DNA of 64,000 nucleotides. Source: Anaerolineales bacterium. GTDB lineage: Bacteria > Chloroflexota > Anaerolineae > Anaerolineales > Villigracilaceae. Position numbers and translations under genes: made by a program. Shown one piece after another: positions 1 through 9,069 of this stretch (its first letter is position 1; every line of letters begins with the position of its first letter). The notes under the pieces are model-generated. The model was not told the origin of the DNA and made no database searches. It saw nothing but the letters and a program-made list of their open reading frames with translations. The stretch is taken from contig JACZJC010000074.1 in NCBI GenBank assembly GCA_014860745.1, positions 1-64,000 on the forward strand. The letters are read 5' to 3'.

Positions 1-257
1 TTGCGTTCCTTCCCAACCTTGAATGCATAATCAGGCGCTTTCTTCGCGCCCTCGATCTCCAGTGAATCTTCGTGAATGACGTGCTTGTTCTCCTCGGAAT
101 ATCCCAGCCTGTTGAACACGTCCCAGCCCAACGCCTCGAAGAACGGGTCTAAAAATTCCCGCCGCAACTGCGTCTCGTTATACTTCCCCGCGCGATAGGC
201 ATCACGGTGCTGTTCAAATCGTTCCACAAGTTGTCGAATGGATTCAGGAGCAGGCAT
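1..257 (-). CDS. N-terminal fragment of a restriction-modification enzyme (type IIG / HsdR-N-like)
   Basis: Open from an ATG at 257 to the window edge (85 codons, no stop), preceded by an AGGGG-type ribosome binding site. The protein starts MPAPESIRQLVERFEQ and continues with NETQLRREFLDPFFEALGWD, then a hydrophilic stretch ending in APDYAFKVG. This N-terminal pattern, a helical start followed by the FL.PFF.aLGWD block and a PDY.f..G strand, is typical of the nuclease-like N-terminus of type IIG (Eco57I-like) enzymes that fuse nuclease, methylase and specificity domains. The catalytic D/ExK strand would lie just beyond the edge, so activity cannot be judged. It could instead be a stand-alone HsdR-N-like protein. 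Confidence 0.7.
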   Translation of the reverse strand, partial: MPAPESIRQLVERFEQHRDAYRAGKYNETQLRREFLDPFFEALGWDVFNRLGYSEENKHVIHEDSLEIEGAKKAPDYAFKVGKER

Positions 258-453
258 GGGTTGTCCCCTTTTAGGGAATTGGATTTTTCAATTATATAGC
301 AAAAAACTGGTCTCTGATTGCTGATTTATGACCCCTATAAATTCATCGATAAAAAATCCCTTTGAATAACGAATATGACCCGCTCCGTGCGCGTGATGAT
401 GATTTTGATTTCAATTTGACACTACAATAAAGAATATTCATTGTCTTAAAAGA
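258..453. other. Divergent intergenic region, left part
   Basis: Non-coding, AT-rich spacer between the divergent restriction gene and the polyamine operon. I see no open frame with a ribosome binding site, no tRNA and no strong repeat here. It presumably carries the minus-strand promoter for the restriction gene, but no convincing -35/-10 pair was found. Confidence 0.5.
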
Positions 454-482
454 TTGACACTCCGCCGCATCATAGTATAAAT
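454..482 (+). promoter_or_regulatory. Sigma70-type promoter of the spe operon
   Basis: TTGACA (454-459), 16 bp spacer, TATAAA (476-481). This predicts a start near 488 and a leader of about 120 nt before speD. Confidence 0.7.
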
Positions 483-502
483 GCGCACAATAGAGTCTGC
501 TT

Positions 503-574
503 GGGAACAGTTTCACTCGTTACGCAAGGACAACATCTTGCGGATCGTTTTGAAATGGAAAAGTTGGAGTTCCC
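503..574 (+). promoter_or_regulatory. Structured 5' leader of the spe operon
   Basis: The leader can fold into a nested hairpin: GGGAAC (503-508) with GTTCCC (569-574), GTTTC (510-514) with GAAAT (552-556), and CGCAAG (523-528) with CTTGCG (537-542). A T-rich run follows (586-595), then the speD ribosome binding site. No known riboswitch class was recognised. A role in polyamine- or SAM-dependent control is inference from position only. Confidence 0.4.
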
Positions 575-610
575 GGCGGGTTCTTTCATTTTTTAACCCT
601 GGAGGTGTGA

Positions 611-994
611 GTGAACGCGACTTTGAAATTGGGAGAGCATTTTATCTTTGATCTCTCCGACTGCAACCATGAGATTCTCATGGATGGCGAGCGGGCTTAT
701 TCGCTGTTTGCGCAGGCCGTGCGTGAAAGCGGCTTGACGGTTGTGGATGAGGGCTTTTACAAGTTCAGCCCGCATGGCTTTACCTGTTTTTTGCTTCTCG
801 CAGAGTCGCATGCAAGTCTGCATGCATGGCCCGAACATAATTACTGCGCCATCGACCTGTTTACCTGTGCCATCGGCATGGATATGATGCCGCTGCTGAT
901 GCGCATCAAACAGGCCTTCGGCGCGGATGATTTCTCGATGCGCAAGCTGGACCGCGAAGCATCCGTCGAAACCAGAATGCCAATAGCCATATGA
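611..994 (+). CDS. speD: S-adenosylmethionine decarboxylase proenzyme (prokaryotic type)
   Basis: Makes decarboxylated SAM, the aminopropyl donor for spermidine. At 127 aa it matches the short bacterial class. The self-cleavage site is visible as Glu65-Ser66-His67 within LAESHASLHAWPE; Ser66 would become the pyruvoyl group of the alpha chain. The conserved C-terminal block IDLFTC with Cys86 follows. The start is GTG at 611, five bases after GGAGG (601-605). The stop overlaps the speE start by four bases (ATGA), so the two are translationally coupled, and decarboxylated SAM passes directly to the next enzyme of the operon. No unusual residues. Confidence 0.93.
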   Translation: MNATLKLGEHFIFDLSDCNHEILMDGERAYSLFAQAVRESGLTVVDEGFYKFSPHGFTCFLLLAESHASLHAWPEHNYCAIDLFTCAIGMDMMPLLMRIKQAFGADDFSMRKLDREASVETRMPIAI

Positions 995-1818
995 GCATTT
1001 GGTTTACCGAAGAACTACATCCCTACTATCGCAAGGGGATTCGCGTCAAAAAGATCCTCGCCGATGAACAGACTCAGTTTCAACATTTGCAGATCGTTGA
1101 AACTGAGTTTTTCGGCAAGGCCATGATTCTGGATGGCATTATCCAACTGACCGAGCGTGACAACATCGGTTATCACGAGATGATCGTGCATGTGCCCATG
1201 CTTGCGGTTGGGAATCCCAAACGGGTTCTAATCGTTGGCGGCGGGGATGGCGGTTCGTTGCAGCAGGTGCTGCGATATCCTTCCGTGGAGGAAGCCGTCG
1301 TCTGTGAATTGGATGAGCGTGTGGTGGAACTCTCACGCGAACACTTCGCCTCTTTTGGCGACCCGTGGGCTGATCCTCGCGCCACATTATTAGTCCGCGA
1401 CGCTTTTGGCTTTCTCGAAGAAAACCCCGGTCAATTCGATGTCATCATCTCGGATACCACCGACCCCATCGGCATGGCGGAGCGACTGTTTTCTGATGAG
1501 TTTTACAAGCTCATGGTGCGTGCTTTGACTCCCAACGGAGCCGCTGCCACCCAGTGCGAACAGCCTTTCTTCGACACCGAATTGATCAAGCAGATCTATC
1601 ATTCCGCAAAAGCGTTGACGAAAAACCCTGCGTATTACTATGCCAATATCCCAACCTATCCCGGCGGCGGGATTGGCTTCATGTACGTCTCGAATACTCC
1701 TTGGGAAAATGGGTTGAAGACTCCGTTCCCTGCGGGGGTGAATAATTATATAAACCCTGATGTTCACAAGGCAGCGTTTGCCTTGCCAGAGTTTTTTAGA
1801 AAAGAGTTATACGGATGA
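991..1818 (+). CDS. speE: Spermidine synthase (polyamine aminopropyltransferase)
   Basis: Transfers the aminopropyl group of decarboxylated SAM to putrescine. The 275 aa length fits bacterial SpeE. The Rossmann-type binding loop is GGGDGG at residues 83-88, with an acidic residue in CELDERVV after the next strand. The YHEM motif (61-64) and DTTDPIG (155-161; usually DSTDPIG) form the substrate-binding and gatekeeper region. It overlaps speD by four bases and the downstream SpeD-like gene by four bases, so the three genes form one coupled unit. The other possibility would be thermospermine or an agmatine-using variant, which cannot be separated by eye. Confidence 0.92.
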   Translation: MSIWFTEELHPYYRKGIRVKKILADEQTQFQHLQIVETEFFGKAMILDGIIQLTERDNIGYHEMIVHVPMLAVGNPKRVLIVGGGDGGSLQQVLRYPSVEEAVVCELDERVVELSREHFASFGDPWADPRATLLVRDAFGFLEENPGQFDVIISDTTDPIGMAERLFSDEFYKLMVRALTPNGAAATQCEQPFFDTELIKQIYHSAKALTKNPAYYYANIPTYPGGGIGFMYVSNTPWENGLKTPFPAGVNNYINPDVHKAAFALPEFFRKELYG

Positions 1819-2210
1819 ACGTTTTACAAAATGAAGAAATTAGTAAAGAAGAGACGACCAGGTATTGGGGCGTGTCCTCTGCCATTGACCTGTATGATTG
1901 TGATCTGTCCCTCATGCAAAACGCGGATGCCATCCGCGAGTTTGTGAAAATCCTGTGCGACCGCATCAAAATGCGCCGATACGGAGAGACGCAAGTGGTC
2001 TTCTTCGGTGATGAGCCGCGCGTGCAGGGATTCAGTATGACAAAACTTATCGAGACTTCGCTTATCTCCGCCCACTTTGCGGATGCCAGCCGTACCATTT
2101 ATCTTGATGTGTTCAGCTGCGCGCCATATGAGCCTGAGGATGCTGCAAAATTTGCGGCAGAATATTTCAAGGCCTCCCGCCACCTTGTGAGTGTCGTCTA
2201 CCGCAAGTAA
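1815..2210 (+). CDS. SpeD-like paralog with an altered cleavage site
   Basis: 131 aa, third gene of the spe operon, overlapping speE by four bases. The fold signature of AdoMetDC can be aligned: residues 72-102 (GFS... to YLDVFSC) match the core GVS...ESHLTIH...IDVYTC of bacterial SpeD. At the self-processing site the Glu-Ser-His triad reads Thr81-Ser82-Leu83: Ser is kept, while Glu and His are replaced; His87 and Cys102 are retained. The chain has an N-terminal extension and ends soon after the core. It could be a catalytically poor partner that activates SpeD, like the trypanosome AdoMetDC prozyme, or a SpeD homolog with another substrate. Both are inference. Confidence 0.75.
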   Translation: MNVLQNEEISKEETTRYWGVSSAIDLYDCDLSLMQNADAIREFVKILCDRIKMRRYGETQVVFFGDEPRVQGFSMTKLIETSLISAHFADASRTIYLDVFSCAPYEPEDAAKFAAEYFKASRHLVSVVYRK

Positions 2211-2248
2211 TCCGAGTTGTTTTATCCAGGTCTTCGAAAATGAAGAGT

Positions 2249-2278
2249 CTCCGGGCGTTTATGCCCGGGGGCTTTTTT
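2249..2278 (+). terminator. Intrinsic terminator after the spe operon
   Basis: Stem CTCCGGGC / GCCCGGGG with a six-base loop, followed by a T run from 2273. Confidence 0.8.
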
Positions 2279-2361
2279 CTAATTGTCATGCTTTAAGAAT
2301 AGTAAATCCGCCACTCTGTGCTATATTAATATTGGCAGACGGTTCTCCCGAATCGCTGTAA

Positions 2362-5300
2362 ATGTTGATCAAAATGAACACTTCATCTAATTTTCATCGT
2401 TTGACTTTGCTTGTTGTGATTGCGGCGATACTATCTTCCGCTTTCGCTCCAAAGCAGCTAATTGACACAATTCCAGTAAAGGCAAATGTTGCTCCCTCAT
2501 TCAGCCAGCTGAATTTATATCCCAACATCGAAACTGCAGGAGTCGCGGCAAGCGGCTCAAACCTGCCGAAAACCGCCCAACTTTTTTACCGCCAGACCGG
2601 CGAAGTTAACTGGCGTACAGGCCATAACCTTATGCGGATCGATGATGGCCGTTTGGTTGGGAGTCTGTTCGGGCTTGCGCCATCCACTTCTTATGAAGTG
2701 AAAGTGGTCGATGGCGTAAATGAGATCGCAGGATCATTGACCACCCAGCCGGATGAACTTCAATTCACGCCAACGTCCGTCCTGCGCGTGGACGATAATG
2801 CCCAACCCGGGGGAGACGGCTCCGCTTTGATGCCTTTCAAATCCATACAGGAGGCGGTCAACCGTGCATTGCCCGGAACCCAGGTTCTGGTTGCGGACGG
2901 GGTCTATCATGAAACGGTCACGTTCCCGGCTTCCGGCACTGCCGGGAATTGGATTCAGGTCAAAGCGGAGGGTAGCGGCGCGATCCTCGACGGTTCGGAA
3001 TCCATTCCGCCGGAGAGTTGGAAACCATACGAATCAAAGACAAATGTTTGGTTCACAAAGATCGGCCCGGGGATCAAATATCTTGGGAGGAATCAACAGC
3101 GTTTCTATCAATATGATGACCTCAACGGCCTGCTGGATGGCCGCGGCCACAACAAAGTCCCAATGAACGAAGGCTGGTTTTACGACCCGCTCAACACAAG
3201 GCTTTACATCCGCATCCAACAGGACCCGATTGATTATTCCTGGCAGCTGCCCCGTTACAATCAGGCCTTTTTTGTGGATGGCCGCGATTGGGTCTGGATT
3301 GAAGGTTTTGAAATGCGGTTCTACGGCACGGAATATGGCTGCGGCGTCTGTGCGAAAGATTCCTCGCATATTGTGATTCGCAAAAACAGGATTCATAATC
3401 TGCAAAATGGAGTCTTCATTTCATGGACGGGGGGCGAGGAGCGCGGCAACGACACCCGCATCGAATACAACGAGATCTCCGACCCGCCGTTGAACGAATG
3501 GCCCTGGAAGGCGGTGAAAGCGACATCCATGGAAGCCACGGCCATTGTCCTGCGCGGGCATATCGGTGCGATCGTGCGCGGCAATCATATCCATCATTAT
3601 TTCAACGGCATTTACACCAGCTCGTCCGCGGCGCTGGATAACCCCGGTGTCGCCTTCGACGCGGATATTTACAACAACAATCTCCACCACATCAGCGACG
3701 ATGCCCTTGAGCCGGAAGGCACCTGCGTCAATCATCGTTTTCGGAATAACACCATCGATACGGTGCTGGTGGGCGTTTCGCTGGCGCCGGTCACCATGGG
3801 CCCCGTTTGGGTAATGCGTTCCACCATTACGAACTTTACGGGAAGAAGCATCAAATGGGATAGAAACTCGGACGGCTGGGTCTTGATCTACCACAACACG
3901 AGCTGGACAAATCTGGCGAACATGAATTTGATGGAGATGATCAGCCCGGTCCATCACTCCGTGATGCGAAACAATATTTTCCAGGGGAACGGATACGCGA
4001 TCGAGGAACAGCAGCTCGGCTCAACGGATCATGACTGGAACAACGACAACTGGAGCACCACACGCAGACCCTATCGTTTCAAATGGGAAAATGTAGAATA
4101 CGCCGCCATTAATGAATTGTGCAGGGCCACCGGGCTTGAATGCAATGGACACGAAGAATCGCCCGGCCTAGTGAACCCCGCAGGAGGGAATTTTTCACTT
4201 TCGCCGACCAGCCCAAACGTAGATCGAGGCGCGCTCATCCCCGGCATCAACGACAGCTACATCGGTTCCGCTCCCGATATCGGCGCGTTTGAATACGCGG
4301 TGGATATCCCACCAGGCGTTTCTTCCATCACCCGCGCCGATGCAGACCCCACGAATTCCGCTCTTGTAAATTTTATAGTAACTTTTTCCGAACCCGTCAC
4401 GGGTGTGGACGCGATGGATTTCAGCCTTTCCGCCAGCTCAGGTGTTGTCAATCCGACGATCGCCAGTATTACTCCAATTTCAGGAACGACATATCGAGTG
4501 GGCGTGACAACTGAATCCGGGAACGGCACAGTTCATTTGGATGTTATCGACGATGACTCGATTCGCGATTCGGCAAACAATCCATTGGGCGGGGCGGATG
4601 CGGGAAATGGAAATTTCACAACGGGTGAATTTTATACGATTGACAGAACGCTCCTGACCGTGACCTCCATCCTGCGTACGGATCCGACTCCGACCTCGGC
4701 GGATACTGTCCATTTTGCAGTAACCTTCTCTGAGGCAGTCACCGGCGTGGACGCGAGCGATTTTACCCTTGCCCCAACTGGCAATATTGCAGGTGCGGGA
4801 ATTGTGGAAGTCAGCGGCTCCGACTCGATCTATTCTGTAAGCGTCAACACCGGCATCGGCGATGGCACCCTGCAATTAAATCTCGTGGACGATGATAGCA
4901 TTCTCGACTCTCTTAACCGCCCGTTGAATGGTTTGGGTGTTGGGAACGGCAGCTACAATTCTGGAGAAGTTTATACGGTGGATAAAAGCACTCCTATCGT
5001 CGCGAGTATTCTACGGACGGATGCAGACCCAACCAGCGCCGACCTGGTGGGGTTCACGGTGATTTTCTCCGAATCTGTCAGCGGTGTGGACGCGGGCGAC
5101 TTTGTTTTGACGACTACCGGGAATATCTCAAACGCAATTGTGGCGGCGGTCGGCGGCTCGAATAATATCTATCATGTTATCGCGGCGACCGGTCAAGGAA
5201 ACGGAACCCTTCGGCTCGATGTGGTGGACAATGAAAGCATTCTGGATGGCAGCAATCAACCCCTGGGCGGAGTTGGCGCGGGGAATGGTAATTTCACCGC

Positions 5301-5922
5301 AGGGGAGGTTTATACGGTAAACAAATCGGTTGCTGTAATTCGTACAGAGACCTTTACATCCGCGGGAGCGAACGATGGTTGGGTGTTGGAGTCCAGCGAG
5401 GGCAGTAATCTGGGTGGGACAAAAAACTCCACGGAAACCACCTTTGTCCTTGGCGACGATAAACAAGACCGCCAATACCGGGCGATTTTGCATTTCCCCA
5501 CAGACTCGCTTCCGGATAATGCCTTTATCACCCTGGCGATATTGATGATTCGCCGCCAGGGGCTGATCGGATCCGATCCTTTCCCGACTCACAAAAATAT
5601 TTTGATCGATATCAAGTACGGGGCTTTCGGTCCAGCCGGTCTTTTTGGAACCAATTCGCTTCAGATCGCAGATTTTCAATCCACTGCCAGCAGGAATGCA
5701 GTTGGCACGATTCAGAATAATCCGGTGGGAGGCTGGTACTGGTCAAACCTTGATTCAACCGCGTATCCATATATCAATTTGACAGGACCCACCCAATTCC
5801 GCCTGCGATTTTCACTGGACGATAACGACGACCGCGGCGCGGATTACCTAAAATTCTTCAGCGGGAATTTCAACGCCTTGTCCGACCGCCCGCACCTGCG
5901 CATCGAATACTACATCCCATAG
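2362..5922 (+). CDS. Secreted right-handed beta-helix protein with three Ig-like repeats
   Basis: 1186 aa, predicted exported: a hydrophobic segment at residues 14-30 ends at SAFA. Residues ~45-130 look like an FN3 domain. From ~138 (VDDNAQPGGDG, FKSIQEAVNRA, GVYHETVTF) to ~630 runs a pectate-lyase-like parallel beta-helix of the DUF1565/PbH1 kind, with many N/H-rich coils such as RIHNLQNGVFIS. Three ~113-residue Ig-like repeats begin near 650, 764 and 877, each with TFSEPVTGVDA.DF and an acidic DDDSI.D motif. A C-terminal module (~990-1186) starts with TFTSAGANDGW. There is no LPxTG, membrane anchor or lipobox. It may bind or cleave polysaccharide; no catalytic residues were identified. The start is uncertain (ATG 2362 or 2374; neither has a clear ribosome binding site). 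Confidence 0.8.
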   Translation: MLIKMNTSSNFHRLTLLVVIAAILSSAFAPKQLIDTIPVKANVAPSFSQLNLYPNIETAGVAASGSNLPKTAQLFYRQTGEVNWRTGHNLMRIDDGRLVGSLFGLAPSTSYEVKVVDGVNEIAGSLTTQPDELQFTPTSVLRVDDNAQPGGDGSALMPFKSIQEAVNRALPGTQVLVADGVYHETVTFPASGTAGNWIQVKAEGSGAILDGSESIPPESWKPYESKTNVWFTKIGPGIKYLGRNQQRFYQYDDLNGLLDGRGHNKVPMNEGWFYDPLNTRLYIRIQQDPIDYSWQLPRYNQAFFVDGRDWVWIEGFEMRFYGTEYGCGVCAKDSSHIVIRKNRIHNLQNGVFISWTGGEERGNDTRIEYNEISDPPLNEWPWKAVKATSMEATAIVLRGHIGAIVRGNHIHHYFNGIYTSSSAALDNPGVAFDADIYNNNLHHISDDALEPEGTCVNHRFRNNTIDTVLVGVSLAPVTMGPVWVMRSTITNFTGRSIKWDRNSDGWVLIYHNTSWTNLANMNLMEMISPVHHSVMRNNIFQGNGYAIEEQQLGSTDHDWNNDNWSTTRRPYRFKWENVEYAAINELCRATGLECNGHEESPGLVNPAGGNFSLSPTSPNVDRGALIPGINDSYIGSAPDIGAFEYAVDIPPGVSSITRADADPTNSALVNFIVTFSEPVTGVDAMDFSLSASSGVVNPTIASITPISGTTYRVGVTTESGNGTVHLDVIDDDSIRDSANNPLGGADAGNGNFTTGEFYTIDRTLLTVTSILRTDPTPTSADTVHFAVTFSEAVTGVDASDFTLAPTGNIAGAGIVEVSGSDSIYSVSVNTGIGDGTLQLNLVDDDSILDSLNRPLNGLGVGNGSYNSGEVYTVDKSTPIVASILRTDADPTSADLVGFTVIFSESVSGVDAGDFVLTTTGNISNAIVAAVGGSNNIYHVIAATGQGNGTLRLDVVDNESILDGSNQPLGGVGAGNGNFTAGEVYTVNKSVAVIRTETFTSAGANDGWVLESSEGSNLGGTKNSTETTFVLGDDKQDRQYRAILHFPTDSLPDNAFITLAILMIRRQGLIGSDPFPTHKNILIDIKYGAFGPAGLFGTNSLQIADFQSTASRNAVGTIQNNPVGGWYWSNLDSTAYPYINLTGPTQFRLRFSLDDNDDRGADYLKFFSGNFNALSDRPHLRIEYYIP

Positions 5923-6086
5923 GATTGAGTAATTCCAAAAAAGGTGAAGAAAAATAGTTCGATTTTTTAGATGAGATTAGGGTGGATATTTGGAATGAAA
6001 TTGAAACACAATCTTTGCACTCCTCATTTGTATGATGAAATTGTGGGAAACAGACGGGGCGATACCACGCAGTGAAGGAGTTAAAT

Positions 6087-9008
6087 ATGAATCCCAAATT
6101 TCTCAAAAATTTCTGGAGGGGTACGTTTTCGTTTCTCCTCCCGCTGATGTTGGCATTTCCATATACCTTTTCCGATGCCCGCGCAGCGCCCGGGAGTGTG
6201 ACGCGCGTCTCTGTCGATTCGAGCGGTGTTCAAGGGAACGCTATTTCCTATTCCGGCCAGATCTCTGCAGATGGGCGTTTTGTGACAATTGATTCGGATG
6301 CAAGCAACCTTGTGGCGGACGATACGAACGGACAGACCGACGTTTTTCTGCGCAACCTGCAGCTTGGTACAACCGTCCGCGTTTCGGTGGACGCAAGCGG
6401 GGGGCAGGCCAATGGCGGCTCGGGCACTTCCGCCGTTTCAGCGGATGGCCGCTATGTGGTTTTTGAATCCAGCGCCAGCAATCTGGTGGCGGACGACAAC
6501 AATAATTTTATAGACATCTACGTGAAAGACATGCAAAGCGGAGCTGTCACCAGGGTTTCCGTGGATTCGAGTGGAGCACAAGCCAACGGCAATTCTTCGT
6601 ATCCTTCCATTTCCGGGGATGGGCGTTTTGTTGCCTTCAGTTCCGAAGCGAGCAACCTTGTGCCCAATGACCTGAATGGAGCGGGGGATATCTTCGTCCA
6701 TGACCTTCAAACAGGCGCGACTCTGTGGGCTTCCACGAATGCGAATGCCGGTGCGTTTGATGCGTCCATATCTTTGGATGGTCGTTTTGTTGTCTTTAAT
6801 TCCGGGGCGACCAACCTGGTTGCAAATGACACGAACGGCAGGCGCGATGTCTTCGTGTTTGCCGTTCAAACAGGTCAAATTACCAGAGCTTCGGTCAGTT
6901 CGAGCGGGATGGAGGGAGACAGGGATTCTCTGGATTCGTCCATTTCCGGTGATGGACGGTATGTAAGTTTTTCTTCAGCTTCCAATACCTTTATGACCAA
7001 TGATACCTTTGGCTTTACTCACGCCTATGTTCACGACACGCAAACAGGAACCACCTCCCTTGTTTCAGTCATCAACGGAGAAATGATGATCGGCTGGTCT
7101 GACGCCACAACCATGTCTGCGGATGGCCGTTACATCGCCTTCAGTTTTGACGATAAAGGAGACGGTTATCCGACGCGTTGGATTTACATCCACGACCGGG
7201 TGGCGAACCAGGCTTACTTAGCTGCATCCGGCAGTGGGACCGATGGCGCAGGAAATCCCGTCCTGGCATCCATCTCCGCTGATGGGCGTCTCCTTGCATT
7301 TGCGTCCGGGTCCGCCTCACTCGTCGCTGGCGATACAAATGGCGTGCGCGATATTTTCGTAAAAGAAATTTCCTATGCGCCGGACCTGAATCCCACGGTA
7401 ACTTCGGTGGCACACGGCTGCCCGAACGGCTGTGTCAATGCTGCCGATCAAGTGGTGGATTTTTTGGTTAAGTTTTCCGAGCCAGTGACGGGGGTCGACG
7501 CGAGCGACTTTGTACTGACCCTCAACGGAGGAATTGCCGGAGCAGCGGTAACAACTGTCAGCGGGGAGAGAAGCGATTACATTGTCCGCGTGGATACCGG
7601 CACTGGTGATGGTACGCTGCGCCTCGATATTGTCGACGATGACAGCATCAAGGATTTTTCGCTCAATCCATTGGGCGGCGCGGGCGCTGGCAACGGCGGT
7701 TTCACGGCGGGCGAAATTTATAAAGTGGATAAAAACGTTGTGGCAGTTGCAAGCATCCTGCGTCTCGACCCGAGCCCATCGCCGGCCGCGAGCGTTCGTT
7801 TTGCTGTGAATTTTTCCGAGCCGGTAACCGGTGTGGATGTAAGCGATTTTATGCCGGTGACAACGGGTTCGATGAGCGGCGTGACAGTTACCGAAGTGAG
7901 CGGATCCGGCAGCATATACACCATCACCGTGAATACCGGCGCGGGCGAGGGAACACTGCGGCTTGATTTGCTGGATGATGACAGCATTCTGGATTTCATA
8001 TCCATACCGCTTGGCGGGTTCGGCGTAAGCACTGGGAATTACAGTTCCGGCGAGACATATACAATCGACCGGTATGTTCCGTTTGTGGTGAGTATTTTGC
8101 GGATGGACCCGCATCCCACCGCGGCGGCGGTTGTTCATTTCAGCGTGACATTTTCCGAGCCTGTGAGCGGAGTGGACGGCAGTGATTTCATGCTGACGAC
8201 CGGCGGTGTTACGGGCGCAGCCATGACCGAACTCTTTGTGTCCGGTAACACCTATTACGTGACCGTGAATACCGGCAGCGGTAACGGCTCCGTCCGCCTC
8301 GATGTTGTGGATAACGACAGCATTCTTGATGCGGCCGGGTATCCACTGGGCGGTGTGGGAGCGGGTAATGGGAGTTTCGTTTTTGGTGAAACGTACACGA
8401 TTACCAAAATAACCTACATTATGCATACCGAGAGATACCGTTCCAATGGTTCGAATGACGGCTGGATTCTCGAATCGAAGGAGGATAGTAATCAGGGGTA
8501 TGCTAAAAATTCCACAGCATCCACCTTCAACCTCGGTGATAACGCCACTGACCGTCAATACCGGGCGATATTGAGCTTCCCCACTGCCTCCCTGCCGGAT
8601 GATGCGATAATCACCAAAGTAATTCTTATGCTGCGGGCGCAAGGCGTGGTTGGAACAGACCCCTTCACGACGCACGGCAATATCACCATCGATATTCGCA
8701 CAGGTCCATTTAGTTCCTTTGGGCCGTTTCGTGTGAAAGCTCTGCAGCCCTCTGATTTTCAAGCGACGGCCAGCAGGACTTCCGTTGGAATAATTCAAAA
8801 CAATCCTGTTGACGGCTGGTATTGGGCCTTGTTGGATAGTTCTGCCTTCCCGTATGTCAATGTGGCCGGCGTTACCCAGTTCCGCCTTGCCTTCCAATTG
8901 GATGACAACGACGATTTTGAAGACGATTACATAATGTTCTTCAGCGGAGATTACAAAGGACAGGCGATCCGCCCCCATTTGGTGATCGAGTATAACTTGA
9001 AGAAATAG
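6087..9008 (+). CDS. Secreted TolB/WD40-like beta-propeller protein with three Ig-like repeats
   Basis: 973 aa. ATG 6087 is preferred over the in-frame GTG at 6072 because GAAGGAG (6074-6080) sits six bases upstream of the ATG. A signal peptide ends near SDARAA. Residues ~35-430 hold about seven ~57-residue blade repeats with ISADGRFV, ASNLVADDTNG.TDVF and TRVSVDSSG (PD40/TolB type). Three Ig-like repeats begin near 435, 550 and 664, and a C-terminal module (~776-973) starts YRSNGSNDGW. The Ig-like repeats and C-terminal module are homologous to those of the preceding gene, so the pair shares a back end with different front ends. Probably an extracellular or surface protein; ligand unknown. 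Confidence 0.8.
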   Translation: MNPKFLKNFWRGTFSFLLPLMLAFPYTFSDARAAPGSVTRVSVDSSGVQGNAISYSGQISADGRFVTIDSDASNLVADDTNGQTDVFLRNLQLGTTVRVSVDASGGQANGGSGTSAVSADGRYVVFESSASNLVADDNNNFIDIYVKDMQSGAVTRVSVDSSGAQANGNSSYPSISGDGRFVAFSSEASNLVPNDLNGAGDIFVHDLQTGATLWASTNANAGAFDASISLDGRFVVFNSGATNLVANDTNGRRDVFVFAVQTGQITRASVSSSGMEGDRDSLDSSISGDGRYVSFSSASNTFMTNDTFGFTHAYVHDTQTGTTSLVSVINGEMMIGWSDATTMSADGRYIAFSFDDKGDGYPTRWIYIHDRVANQAYLAASGSGTDGAGNPVLASISADGRLLAFASGSASLVAGDTNGVRDIFVKEISYAPDLNPTVTSVAHGCPNGCVNAADQVVDFLVKFSEPVTGVDASDFVLTLNGGIAGAAVTTVSGERSDYIVRVDTGTGDGTLRLDIVDDDSIKDFSLNPLGGAGAGNGGFTAGEIYKVDKNVVAVASILRLDPSPSPAASVRFAVNFSEPVTGVDVSDFMPVTTGSMSGVTVTEVSGSGSIYTITVNTGAGEGTLRLDLLDDDSILDFISIPLGGFGVSTGNYSSGETYTIDRYVPFVVSILRMDPHPTAAAVVHFSVTFSEPVSGVDGSDFMLTTGGVTGAAMTELFVSGNTYYVTVNTGSGNGSVRLDVVDNDSILDAAGYPLGGVGAGNGSFVFGETYTITKITYIMHTERYRSNGSNDGWILESKEDSNQGYAKNSTASTFNLGDNATDRQYRAILSFPTASLPDDAIITKVILMLRAQGVVGTDPFTTHGNITIDIRTGPFSSFGPFRVKALQPSDFQATASRTSVGIIQNNPVDGWYWALLDSSAFPYVNVAGVTQFRLAFQLDDNDDFEDDYIMFFSGDYKGQAIRPHLVIEYNLKK

Positions 9009-9024
9009 CGTTGGTAATCAAAAG

Positions 9025-9054
9025 CCTCCGAGCTGATTGTGGCTCGGAGGTTTT
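9025..9054 (+). terminator. Intrinsic terminator after the propeller protein
   Basis: Perfect 9-bp stem CCTCCGAGC (9025-9033) / GCTCGGAGG (9042-9050) followed by TTTT. Confidence 0.8.
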
Positions 9055-9069
9055 CGATTCATACCGGAA

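Noticed and set aside
7317-8978. 553-codon open frame on the minus strand
   Set aside because: It lies fully antisense to the propeller/Ig-repeat gene, has no ribosome binding site or family features, and arises from the repeat codon pattern.
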